Source: Syngnathus acus
Lineage: Eukaryota > Chordata > Actinopteri > Syngnathiformes > Syngnathidae
Reading direction: 5' to 3'
NCBI RefSeq assembly: GCF_901709675.1
Contig: NC_051092.1
Location: forward strand, 1,864,491 to 1,928,490
Length of the DNA stretch: 64,000 bases
The notes below the pieces were generated by a model that had not been told where the DNA came from, searched no databases, and saw nothing but the letters and a program-made list of their open reading frames with translations. A program made the position numbers and the translations under genes. This document shows, piece by piece, positions 38,001-49,494 of this stretch (within the stretch, counting starts at the first letter, position 1; each line of letters begins with the position of its first letter).

Positions 38001-41000
38001 AACAGATTTTGCACTCTGCTATTTCAATCCAGAGAACATAAACACATCACAAGAGGCGAGAAATCCTACACGGTGAAGGGCACGGGCTTCCAGGGAAGGT
38101 TTTTTTCTTTTTCTTTTAAAAGCTTTTTTTTTTTTCTTCCTTCCCCTGCAATGTGGTCGTGAGATTTAGGAGGCACGCCGATAATCTTGGCTGCAGTGAA
38201 ACAGCCTCATTATCCGTGGGTGGAAAGGGAAAACACGCTCTCGATGTAGTTACCATGACACAAGTTTCCCTGACACCTACTCAAGCCAACACTGGCTTCC
38301 CCTGCATGTTCCTCGCCGTCGACTTGTTACTTAAGCTTCTGACACAGTGCCACGTCTCCTTTGTGCTCGCTTTCGCACAAAGACGATTCATCAAACTCGG
38401 TTCAACCGCTCCACCCCAAACAGCAAAAAACGTCTCTTTGTATTCTATTTATGTCCCGAAAGCTCGATGAGGGTGAGTCGGGGGGTGGGGGGGGGGCGCT
38501 ACTTGTGTCATCGTACTGACGTCATAGCAGTCTTTGGAACAAAATGTACCTGAGGAGTTTTTGCATTTGATGTTTTTCGGCGTAGTCGGCGACTTTGTAG
38601 GCGAGGCTTCTTGGTCGGCGTCATCGCTCTGGTTTTGATCATTGTCGCTTTCTTCCCGCACGGAGAGATCTGTACCACAGCGTGACGATAAAGTTAGGAA
38701 AGTGGAATTCGGTGAGGGGGGGGGGGGGGATTCACGGTGGGTGGAAAAATTGGACAAATCCGCCAACCTACCTTGTTTGCACACCGAGGCCTCCTCCATC
38801 TTGTCTTTCTTGTCCTCCCCCTCGTCTGGTATTTTGCTGGTAATCGGGCTGGACACGTAGAGTTTGTTGATGTCCAAGGTGGTCTTGCTGAAGGGGGACA
38901 TGGACGAGTACATGCTTGCATAGCCGTTGGAGGAGCAGCTCAGGGCGGCCAGGTCGAGAGCTTTGCCTCCGGTGATGATGGGGATGTTGAGGGAGAGCTT
39001 GCGCCGTCGGTTCGGGGACGAGTTCTTAGCGATGGCCAAGGGAGGAGGAGAGGAGAACTTCCTGCTGGCCCTGGGGGAACTCGGCGGCTCTCCGTACAGG
39101 AGTTTGTTATTCTGACTGCTGGCAAAGAACAACTCCAGGGACCTGCATCACAGCCACATATATGCATTTGATTGAAATTCAGGACTGAGGAACATGTCTG
39201 AGGAGCTTTGCTAAATACACATCCTGCCCTAAATTATGGATGCAACCTCAGTCTATTTGTGTCTGGTCGACTCAGAGCAACATACAGTGGAGGCTGCAGT
39301 GTTGCAGAAAAAAAAAAAAAAAACTCTCCCACTCTCTGCCACCCTCCTGGCGACCTCATGGGTTCCCATAAATAGCACAGCGAATGATAGCGCGCACGGC
39401 CGCCGCTGACACAAGCAGTGGAGTGTAGGTGTCTCACAGTGACATGACAAGTGCCGTGGGCTGGGTGGGCAATGCTGCAGGGCGTGGGCAAGGGGGTGGG
39501 GGGCAGCTGATCATAACCCCGCAGCGGGGGGCTTCTGCCTCCGGCCTGCCGAGAGTGGAGTGAACCCCACCGCAACGCTCCATCAATATTTCACACCACG
39601 GAGCTTTTTTGCAATGAGGAGGGAGGCGAGGGAGGCGAGGGAGGCGAGGGAGGCGAGGGTGGGGTCCTGCAGCAAGGAGCTTGGTTGCCATAGCGCGAAG
39701 GAGACCAGTTGAGACACTTCCAGACTGTCGAGAGACCGGGCCCAATTATTGTCTTTGACCACGCACATATTTGCACGCGCTCCGTCGTCCGTCTCAGAGG
39801 CTTTGTTTTGCTTGATTCACCCGACATTACACTTTGGATTGATTGCCATGCATTTTTGTTGCTTCGTATTAGGGTTGAACTGATTCATCGGGTAGCCAAT
39901 TTAATCTGCTGATATTGGCGCTTTCAAAATCTGTATTTAATGAATTTTTTTTGCTGTGATTTGTTTTTCTTTTTTTAATGCATGAATGAAATTATTATTT
40001 TTTCTATTATTCGCTCTGTTGCAGTTAAACAAATACTAAAGTATTGAGGAACATTTTCTGCTTTGAATACGTTTCTTTGTTGCAAAGTAATTTTATCCAT
40101 TTGATATTTTCTCAATTAATCGGCCATAAATCTGGGCTCATTACACCCACTCCACCCCAATTTCCGATTCGATCTAGAATGATGTCAAACATTAAAATTG
40201 GTTTTGGCAAAGCTCTCAATAATGGAGCGAGTTGAAGTCGCGTGACTCACCGAGCAGGGATTGCGCTGATGGGCTTCTTGTAGATGGTGATGAGTTTATC
40301 CAGCACCACGTCGGCAGTGGTGAACACGCGATAGGAGTGCAGGAAGGTGTTGAGGAAGTCGATGGAGAGGAAGCGCAGGTCGGTCAGCCTCTCCAACAGA
40401 CGTTCTACGCTGGCGTAGCGGATCTGCAGCACCTTGCAGGAGTTCATCATCTTGCTGAAGCGGATGTCCACGTCGTCGCAGTACAGACTCGAGTCGGACC
40501 TGAGAGGATGATGTGGGTGGGGTTTATTAGGATCAGTATTATGACATGGAAAATATTTGTCGCAATGGACCGGCTTACTTGATCATCTGTGGGACGGTGA
40601 CTTTGGAGTTGTCCTCAAAGGCGTTCATCATGAGGCCGTTGCAGCGGATGTTGTCAATGCACTGTGAGACACGCAGGGTGATGGCAGTCAACATGACAAG
40701 AACACAAAAAAAAAAGCTGCAAAGTGATGCGAAGAAACATGCCTGGCTGATGTCACTGGTCCACGCAGACTTCTCCTGCCTGGAAGATGCCACCAAGATG
40801 ACTGTAAATGACTGACTGTCCTTTGGCTCCACCACAATCTTGAAGTCCAGGTGCTCCATGTCCTGGCCGCCTTTGTCTGATTTGGCTGGGGATATAAAAA
40901 TATTCCATAAAGTCACATTAAAAAACGTAGCTGTAATTTTTTTGTGAGATTCAGTGTAAAAAAATGTTTTTTAAAAACAAGAAATAAAAAAAATATTTAA

Positions 41001-44000
41001 AAATAAATCAAAATAATGGATTGTAATTCATAAATCTGCTCTTTTGTTTAAAAAAAAAAAAAAGACGTAATACATAATTAACTCATTCACTGCCAGCCCA
41101 GTTAAAATGGATATTTGACGTCTATATGGCAGTGAATGAGTTAATAATTGTTCATGATGTTATATATACAGCCGGTTCCATATTATGACATTCCTGCAAG
41201 GTGCAATGCTGTGTTATGAACAATCCACTCACACTCATCATCAGTGCCCTCAGGGTCCTCCATAAGAGTGCAGTCTATAAGAGAGACCACACCATTCTGC
41301 AAACAACACACAAATATGCATTTGAATCTGTGTAGATGGAATGAAGTGGCTGATGAGTGTGTACATTTACAGGATTCATCTGAAATCCGTTTGGACTCAT
41401 TTTAATCTCACAGACATCAAACAATCCTCTTTAATGTCGAGAAATGTGAAGTCAGAAGACAGCTCCACTCGGCTTGCCCAAATCAAAGTGACATCGAGCG
41501 TCTACGCCTTCAAACATGAACAACGAGCCCGAGCGAGCATGCCGCTCGTGTCTCTCCCGAGGTCACGGGAACCGATAAAAGTCACGGCGTGACTCGGCCC
41601 ACGTCGCTTTCCCTCTCGTGTCCCGTAATTTGTTCGATTTGAGTTACCGAGAGAAGAAGCTTGGTCAGCAGCTCGGGCTCACCTTGGTGAGATGAAGCTT
41701 TCCACCGGATCCCCTAGTGCAGATGATTAGATGCTTGGAGAAGAGAAAGCACTGCCTTTCCCCTTCCTTCTTTAAAGACAGAGAGCCCAGGCGCCCGCGG
41801 GTGATCTTGCCCTTCTCGCTCAATGGGACCTGGATGAGAGAACCTGAGAGAGACAAAAAGAGACAGGAGATGCAAACATGGTCTTTAAAAGTGTTAAGTG
41901 GAATGACAAGAAGAGGGCTAGCAGCTAGCCAACTGGATGAATCCCATTAAAGAGGTAATTGCTGGGACTTTTACCTTGTCTTACAAAAGTCTGGCTGGTG
42001 TCCAGGAGGATCTCGCAGCCCTCCACGATCATGCGTTCGATAGCTAGGTTCTTTCGGATGTTCTCTGTCTCGCTCACTTCGTCGTGCATAATTCTGAGAA
42101 AAAAAAAAAATATTTCCAACTTTAAGGCATTTCATGAGAACTCATAAAAAAAAAGAAAAAAAGAAAACAAGGCTATTTATTTACATCTGTATATCTATTT
42201 TGGGAATCTCAGCTACATTTGACATCATTTGGATTCACAAAATTAGCTGGAAAATAAACAAGTCTAAATAATAAATCGATTTTATTTCTAAAAATGTTAC
42301 AATCATTTTTCATTTCCAATTTTGCGGACCACCTGCAATACCGCCACGGACCACTAGAGGGCCGCGCACCACAGGTTGACAATATAGTATGGGGAAGTCA
42401 TTTGTTTACCTGGGTTGTTAGTGGAAATGACTTTTACCTCGAAAGCTCCTCCAGCTTCGATTTGGCGTAGTCCAGGCTGTTCCTCTCTATGTGTTCATGA
42501 GGCGTGTGGGCAAGAAGTTCATGAAGCGTAAGGATGTAACGGGGAATCTGCAAACAACAACAAGGAAGAGATTACAGCTAACGTGCAAAAGCTCCGTCCT
42601 ACACAAACGTGCGCACACACTAATGAGAAGGAGATCAGAGGTGAGCACAATCTCCGCTCATCAGCAAAAATGTATTATCAACAAGAGTGGACTGTCGAGA
42701 AAGTGCACATCTTGCCGGAGAGGAGCCGTTATTGAAGCCGGAGCTTCAAAAACAACAGCTTTTTATAGGCATGAACGACACCACGGGGGCACCGACAGCC
42801 AAAGCAGGCAATGTCCCGCTGTTGCTGATCAGGTGTGCCACAACAACGCGTCCTGGCTTAAATCTGTCTAAATGACTGTTGGTCAAAAAATTAAAAATAA
42901 ATCACTAATATTATCCCTCCAGCCATTTCGTTTCTATTCTGCTGACTTTGCTTGAGTGGTGAGGAGAAGTGGTGCAGAAAATGGATGGCTAACAATTACG
43001 CTTTTCCTCCTATTTTGGAAATTTACATTATTAAATGAACAAAAAAAAATTTATTTATCACCTGGAACATGGGGTAGGTGAGGAAGGTCTCCAGAGTTCT
43101 CTCCTCGCAGTCGGGCTTGGCCTCGTACTGCTTCAGCAGCTTATCAAAGTCCCGGTTCTGCTTGCAGTGGGCCAGGATTTGGAGGCTGTACTGGTGATTC
43201 CTCACAAACTCCTGGTAGATGTTCAGCATAGGCAGCAGGATGTCGAACAGGTCGGCTGGCCGGGTAGTTTAGGTTAGTACTCGGAGGCATCATCTCCGTA
43301 TGTTAGAATGAAAAATTCTCCTTACCCAGCACCAACGTTGGCCAGCTGGCTATTCTGGCTTTTAACCCCTGGTAGAAGATCTGATGTAGAAACATGATAG
43401 TTTCACTATAAAAAAAAAAAAAGAAAGAAAAAATATCAGACTGTCATCACACGAGCAATTTTCATCGGTTTTCCAACATCCTGTGAAGTTGTGCTGCAGT
43501 GCTGATTGAGACGGGCTGCTTGTAAGCGTCAATGTGCTCCGATGACTGTGTGGGTGGATTTTCATTAGGCCAATGACGAGTGCATGCAGATTAGCGTGCG
43601 AGATGAGTGTCCAATGTTTGTCTGAAGGGATAAGAAAGGCCCAATACTTGATTTGTGTTTAGGTACACTACCGTTCAAAAGTTTGGGGTCACAAAATTGT
43701 TTGGGTGACCCCAAACTTTTGAACGGTAGTGTATATATTTATTTAGATAATTATTTATAGATTATATATATAATCTTCTGTGTAAAAAATCTTATAATAT
43801 ATATGTATACTTATATTCATAGATTATATATAATCTTATACAAATATAAGATATAATTTATAATATTTAATTCATAATATTTTATTATAATAATATTTAC
43901 ACTACCGTTCAAAAGTTTGGGGTCAACCAAACAATTTTGTGACTCCAAACTTTTGAACGGTAGTGTATGTAATATAATACAAAATAATCGTACAAAAACT

Positions 44001-45200
44001 AGGGCATAAGGAAACCGAGGTTCCACTCCCGTTCCAACCTGTTGAGGAATATACTGCTGACGTCGTCGTGGGTGATTGGCGGTTTCTTGGAGCTGGCGGC
44101 CATGCGGAGCGGTCTGAGGAAGTTGTTGACCAAGATGTGCAGCTGCTGCACGTACTCGGCTTCCGAATCCAACATGCTGAACACCACCTGGTTCCTCTTC
44201 CTCATGCTCTCGGCATGTGGCGAGCGGATGTAATCCTGGATGATGGTCTTCCATTTCCTCCTGCAGATCCAGCCGCGCAGGAAGCTCTGGACCTGTAGCC
44301 ACAAAAAAGAAATAAAATAAAAATGGTGAGGTCATTATTTTATGTCAAAAAGCAAAAAGGAGCTTCACCTTTTTGATCTTCTTGATTTCCGAGTCATCCT
44401 CAGTCGGGGCCGCCGTGGGACTAGCGTGGATCTTCTCGTTGTCTTTTAGCAGCCCTGCAATCTGTCAAGAGCCAAGACCAATAGTTTCATGTTATTTGCA
44501 GCTCGGCGTCCATGTTTATTCAAATGAGTGCAGTTTGTGGGAAGTAACAAAAGTGAATTGTTACTGTACTAAAGTCAATTCAAATATTTTCTTTACAATA
44601 TGTTCTATGCAGTCCTTCTAGTCTAAACACGGCATTCTGATTAATATTGTATTTGTGGAATATCAATTAAGCAGCAAACTCCACCAGTTTGTCTACGTCA
44701 CAGGGCGGCCATTTTGTCACTTGCTGTCGACTGTAAATGACGTCACAGTTTGAAAACATCACATGACCAAACTCAGGAAAAAAAAAATTCTTATATCAAA
44801 CCTAGGTAAATTAAAAACATACTTTTTAGAGCCTGTATTTATTTGGGGAGTTGAATATTATTATTATATGATATATTATTTGAGTTTTTTTTCACACAAG
44901 TATTTGTATTATAGTACTTTTCCAACCTCTGTTTAAATACATTGTGGTCAAAACACAGGCTGGAGCTTCTGTGAACTGTTTCATGCATTCATTTTGTCGC
45001 CCGGGCGAGAGCTAATTGCCGTTGCATTTCATTGACGAGAAGCAATATAAAACAGTCTTCATGCATATTCCCCTCTTCTAATTCCATTTTATAGGCGTCA
45101 GATTAGCACATGAAAGCAAAACGACTATTTGATGTGAAGAATGGGGAAGGCAGCCTTTTTGGAAGCATTGTTGTTAAGAGGACATGCAAAGTAGGGAGAT

Positions 45201-45241
<41 letters not shown>

Positions 45242-48200
45242 GCACATTGGCTAAAGTGTCGCGACAATAAAGTTCAATAATATCAAAATGGTCAAGGTTG
45301 TGTTTTACCTCGGACTTGAGCCTCTCGATCTCGATTTCCCCGTCTTCTATCTGTTGTCGAAGTTGCTTAGCAACCGTTTTCTCCGTCTCCACAATTTGAA
45401 GCAGATGAAGATACTTCTGCATGAGGGTCTCGTGCTCGTTGGCCAAGTTTCTGTAACTGTCAGATGCACAAATCGCTTTCACATCCCGAGTGTTGCGGCT
45501 CAAATTAAAGCAATCGAGATTTCTCGTGAACAAAGCATTTTCCTCCATCTCGTTGCCCGCGTAACCATGGCAACGCCACCCCCCTACAGATGGAGCACAT
45601 CAGTCAAATATGACTTACCTCGGCAGACAACTTTGAATTGTACATTACACTGACGTGCTTTTTTGTTGTTGTTAGTTTTTCATTACCTGGCGTGCGATAT
45701 GGCGGCCACCCATTCATCGCAGTCCTTCACATCTTCTGTACGTAACTCGAGCGCCTTTTGGTTTTCGTGAGTAAAGCTGATCGTGAAGTAATACTGCAAT
45801 AAGAAGACCAAACAAATTGGTTGGTTAAAAGCCTGCTAGCGTAATTAACATGTTTTCCAACACAAATGTTTTTTGTTTACAGTAAACAAATATTGTTTTT
45901 TGTTTCCTCCCCCCCAAAACAAACAAACAGCTTGTCTCATAATTGTTATAAAATGAACTTTCTGTCGGCATAAAAAGCAGGATTCATGATTTTTGTGCTG
46001 AGCTTGATTTCTGTTTCGAGGCTTCTTCTCTCAATTTTAGTGTCAAACATAACAGCGGACTGCCATCTAGTGGGCGACAGTGGACTTACACCCAAAATAC
46101 ACAAGTGGCAGAAAAGGATAGCAAAAATGGCATTAACATGGTATTGTTTAATTAAAACAAAAAGTCGGTCAAACATGTTTAAAAAATAAACTCAGAAAAC
46201 ACATCCGGTAACATTCCGTTAGTTGCACTTTGCCATCCTTTTTTAGGCAAGGTTTTTTTTTTGGGGGGGGGGGGGCAGAGCCACGGGTCAGATCTGTCCC
46301 TCAGGCTTTTAATTTCCCAGCTATGTTGTAGCTGAAGCTCCAGGAGTTGCGGCTTGATTAAAGCTGCTTATGTCTTTGCGTTTGCTCCGGCTGCTTGCAC
46401 GCCTTACGGAGCAGATTTATGTAGAAGCACATGGGGAAGCCACATCATCATCTTCATCATCATCATCATCATCATCATCGCCCACCCGTGCAATGGACGG
46501 ATGGAGCCCAGCAAGGGAAGCCTCCCCCAGCTCCATTCCTGGGATGTCTCTTAGTTCCCAGGAGGAAATGCCATAAGACATGGAGGCTGGAGCCACGGCC
46601 AATTATGTAACTGTACGATACCTGTTTCCTAGCAACTCGGCTCGACGTGAACGGTCGGGCTGTTGCGTTTTGCGGTGTCACTCGAGTCTTGACGAGCGAG
46701 CGAGCGCACTTGCTGCTGCTGCAGCAGCAACTAATTGGAAATGGTTATGATCCGCACATTGAGCTGTACGCATGAGAAAGTCTGTTTACGATTTGAAAAG
46801 TTGACAATGCTTTTCAGGGTCAGGCTGAATTTTTTGGCCGGCTGTAGCATGTTCAACAGGCGCCTATCAACCTGCAACTGATCGTTATTCATGGCTGACT
46901 GCTCCTCCATCTTGACTTTCATTAGGTATTCATCCTGGTGTCAAAGAGGATCTATTTCTGGCAGAGAGTCACGCATGTTGCTGTACTTTTTTTTCCGTAC
47001 GTCTTCCAAAGTGTCTGGTGAGAGGCGATGCCAAATGATGCTGCTACCTGAGTCATGCAGGTTTAAAATCATGACAGGTCCTCAAGATGCAATTGAAGGC
47101 AAAGTGCCATTTGCAAAGAATTCGGGTCAGAAAGAAAGAGACAAAAAAGTGCATGCAAATAAAAAGTCAGGGTTTCCACTCTTGGCATGTGGTAAGCATT
47201 TCATCAAGCCAATACAAGAAGCCTGAAAGAGGTTCGTGATGATGACTCTGATGATTTTAATTTAATTTTATTTAATTTAAGAGCTGTGTTTAAAAGTCTG
47301 CCTTTACAAAGAAAATAATTCTCCAATTCAACAGGTATTGTACTTTTTTTCCACTGCCTCATCCTAAGAGTTGTTTGCTTAGCTTACCAAGTAAAGTCAG
47401 AATAACAAATGTACACCACTTCGAAGCCCAAAGCTCAACTGCAGTAAAGCCAAAGAGATACACGTGAAAGCAGACAAGATATCTTTGGAAAGCAGCTTCT
47501 ATTCGATTGTGTAGGCGTACCTAATGGGGTGTCTCGCGAGCAGCCAAAATTTGGCCTAAACAGTTGAAAGCAGTGCTTCATATAATTCATTAAGACCAAG
47601 TATTGAATTTAAAAAAGAATCAAGTAACTTTAGATTTAAAAACATTTTTTTTGTCAATACTACTTAAGTACTGTGTAGAGCCTCTTAAAAGTTTCTTTTA
47701 TGTGGGGCTCAGAAATATTAGTCACTTAATGGTAAATAATTTGTTGTGCCTCTTTTTATAATGCACTGCAATAATAACAAGTTTTTTTCTCTTCTAACCT
47801 TGAAAATAACGCAACTGCACCACTTCCTGCTGTGTTTAAGTTCTGTGACCTGTCTATTGGGCTCATCAATCAAAATACTCAAGGTGAAACAACTCTACTT
47901 GAGCATCCCAGTTAATCCCAGCCGTTCCCGCTGCATCATTCTTTAGGATGCAAATAAGCGTTGCCGTAGAAACCCTGAGCTATTCCACTAGAAGAAATAA
48001 TGTAAGCACTATGGAGTCGAAGAGAAATGTAAGAAACCCAGAGCAGGCGTTTGTTTGTTTGTTTATATCGTCCGCCTTCATAATATTGATTGTGAAATTG
48101 ATACTCGCGAGTGTGCTGCATTGTGCTGGATCAGCACCAGGGCAGATGTTCTCAGCATGAGCCAGAACTCACTTTGGATCTCAGCCTCATCCTACTGGTG

Positions 48201-49271
48201 ACGTCAATGTTCACAACACGTTTGTTCACAGAGCAGACGGACCCGTTTCATATTTATTTTTCTAATTTTGCAGCATCCATCCTGGCTGGTTGCTTAATGG
48301 AGGCAAAGCAAGATTGATGCAAATGTGAGCCACAATGTTGAGGCCTACTAGATTGATTAAAACACTTTTGCATGTGTTAGTGCTGCTATTTATTTATGTT
48401 GTTTACATGACCTATTTATCGAAAGGAAATCCATTCAGACGGAGATGACTGAACAGTGGAACCCTGCTGTTTCTTTTTTTTCCCCACCTCCAATAAACAA
48501 TTGGACCACACGATGACACTGTTGCAACTGCAACTTTTTTTTTATTATTATTTAGAATCTCTCCACCCCAAAAATGTAACACTTTTTTTTTAAGATTAAA
48601 AAAAAAAAGTAAAACCAATGCAAAGCTATCAGACGACTCTTTTAGACTTTTAGTTTTTGCATTTGCAACCTTGCACTAAAAATAAATGTAGTATAATACC
48701 ATTAAAGGAGCTGGTTTGCTGCATGCATAAAAAAAAACAGAACACTGCAGCAAGCATTGGCATTAGGTTATAATATTGTTACCTCATCATTAATGCTATG
48801 CATGGATTACATAACGCGCAAGACAGCAACCTGCAACCGCCGCTTTTTTTTCCCCTCTTTTTTTTTTTGTGTGCCGCGCTCTCGCCTATTGAGGTCGTCA
48901 TGCATCTGACAAGATAAAAATACACTATATTACAAGAAAATAACACATTTGGGGATATCACGAGTGTGTTATACTGCACGTGTGTGTGCGCGCACCTGCT
49001 TTTCCAAACACTCCTTGGCCGAGAGCGAAGGTTTGGGCGAAGGCGCTCTGTCGCATATGCATCCCTCCAACAGGTACAATCCCGAGGGACGAGAACTGGA
49101 CTCGTTCTCGAAATAAAAGAGCATGTTTTGCAAAAGCGCAAACCACTTGGTGTGCCATTTAGTGTTGTCCGAGCTTTTCTTGCTCAAGCAGCCGCGTCTT
49201 GTTCCGTCCTTCTTCGCCAAAAGCCCCAAGTAGGTGACATGACCGTCATTCAGCCGTATTCCCTTCTGCAT
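35093..49271 (-). CDS. rasgrf1: Ras-specific guanine nucleotide-releasing factor 1
   Basis: Calcium/calmodulin-responsive exchange factor for Ras (Cdc25 domain) and Rac (DH domain), mainly neuronal. Exons in transcript order: 48996-49271, 45687-45793, 45309-45456, 44369-44461, 44039-44292, 43326-43405, 43062-43255, 42438-42547, 41975-42093, 41683-41843, 41233-41296, 40743-40885, 40579-40661, 40251-40499, 38772-39142, 38550-38669, 37298-37468, 37096-37202, 36497-36609, 36361-36421, 36181-36284, 36022-36106, 35763-35960, 35610-35689, 35413-35530, 35262-35330, 35093-35185. Phases close to 1256 residues (human 1273). Domains: PH1 (about 22-130), coiled coil, IQ motif ([20 protein letters not shown], from 209), DH (about 244-430), PH2 (about 460-583), Ras exchanger N-terminal motif (about 610-770), Cdc25 (about 1020-1256, with [20 protein letters not shown]). 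Sequence is nearer RASGRF1 than RASGRF2. The intron after the exon ending at 40743 appears to start with GC. Confidence 0.97.
36685..37075. mobile_element. Probable transposon-derived insertion in a rasgrf1 intron
   Basis: The intron between exons 37096-37202 and 36497-36609 contains a G/C-richer block. It starts near TGTCACGGACGG and ends near CGAGACGTTGACAG, so its ends show a weak inverted similarity (GTCACG / CGTTGAC). The interior, with CATGGACTCGGGTTTATTG, resembles dispersed repeats I remember from other fish genomes. No clear target duplication and no transposase. Class unknown. Confidence 0.45.
37469..38549. other. rasgrf1 intron, no other feature
   Basis: Non-coding DNA between two rasgrf1 exons, with A/T homopolymers and a TA-rich patch near 37756-37797. 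No exon or repeat family is recognised. Confidence 0.6.
39143..40250. other. rasgrf1 intron with a 9-bp minisatellite
   Basis: Non-coding DNA between the exons starting at 40251 and ending at 39142. It contains a short G-rich tandem repeat at 39622-39657 and a poly-A tract near 39308-39324. Nothing else is recognisable. Confidence 0.6.
39622..39657. repeat. (GGAGGCGAG)4 minisatellite
   Basis: Four perfect copies of a 9-bp unit, followed by a degenerate fifth. Confidence 0.95.
41078..41145. mobile_element. Small palindromic MITE in a rasgrf1 intron
   Basis: The left arm ATTAACTCATTCACTGCCA and the right arm TGGCAGTGAATGAGTTAAT are perfect inverted repeats of about 19 bp, separated by about 30 bp. 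Total length is about 68 bp, with no coding capacity. Similar ends are common in fish genomes. Confidence 0.75.
43665..43966. mobile_element. Pair of inverted hairpin MITEs around an AT-rich core
   Basis: Two ~67-bp palindromes (about 43665-43731 and 43900-43965) each begin CACTACCGTTCAAAAGTTTG and end with its reverse complement, with TA flanks. Their short centres are in opposite orientation, so the second copy is the reverse complement of the first. About 167 bp of AT-rich sequence with its own palindromes separates them. Lies in the rasgrf1 intron between exons 44039-44292 and 43326-43405. It may be two insertions or one element with long inverted ends. Confidence 0.8.
45202..45237. repeat. 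(CA)n microsatellite
   Basis: About 18 CA dinucleotides in a rasgrf1 intron, about 70 bp from the exon ending at 45309. Confidence 0.97.
45794..48995. other. rasgrf1 intron 1
   Basis: The largest rasgrf1 intron (3.2 kb), between the first exon and the second PH1 exon. It contains a poly-G run near 46263-46275, a TCA repeat at 46444-46479 and non-repetitive sequence around 46340-46700. No further exon is supported. Confidence 0.7.
46444..46479. repeat. (TCA)n microsatellite
   Basis: About twelve TCA trinucleotides with one interruption, in rasgrf1 intron 1. Confidence 0.93.
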
Positions 49272-49476
49272 TTTTGGTGGAGAGAAGACTTGAGCGCGCG
49301 CGCTTACACGGTCCTTACATCATCTCCCCGATAGCCCCGCAGAGGGAAAAAAATAGCTGCAAAGACAAGACTTTTAAGTGAAAAAGCAAAAGCTGCATTG
49401 TGAGAAGAACCCCTCGCAGGTCCACATTGTCCGCGGGTGACAGAGAGACAAGATGATGAGGAGGGGTGGGGGGTGA

Positions 49477-49494
49477 GGGGGGGGGGGGGGGGGG
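49477..49494. repeat. Poly-G run upstream of rasgrf1
   Basis: A run of 18 G within a G-rich stretch (49461-49498), about 200 bp upstream of the rasgrf1 start codon. It reads as poly-C in the sense direction. It could form a quadruplex on the opposite strand; length may be an assembly estimate. Confidence 0.9.

Noticed and set aside
43817-44335. 172-codon minus-strand frame overlapping a rasgrf1 exon
   Set aside because: It is a shifted frame across the exon 44039-44292, the neighbouring MITE and AT-rich DNA. The true reading frame of that exon is the IQ/DH region.
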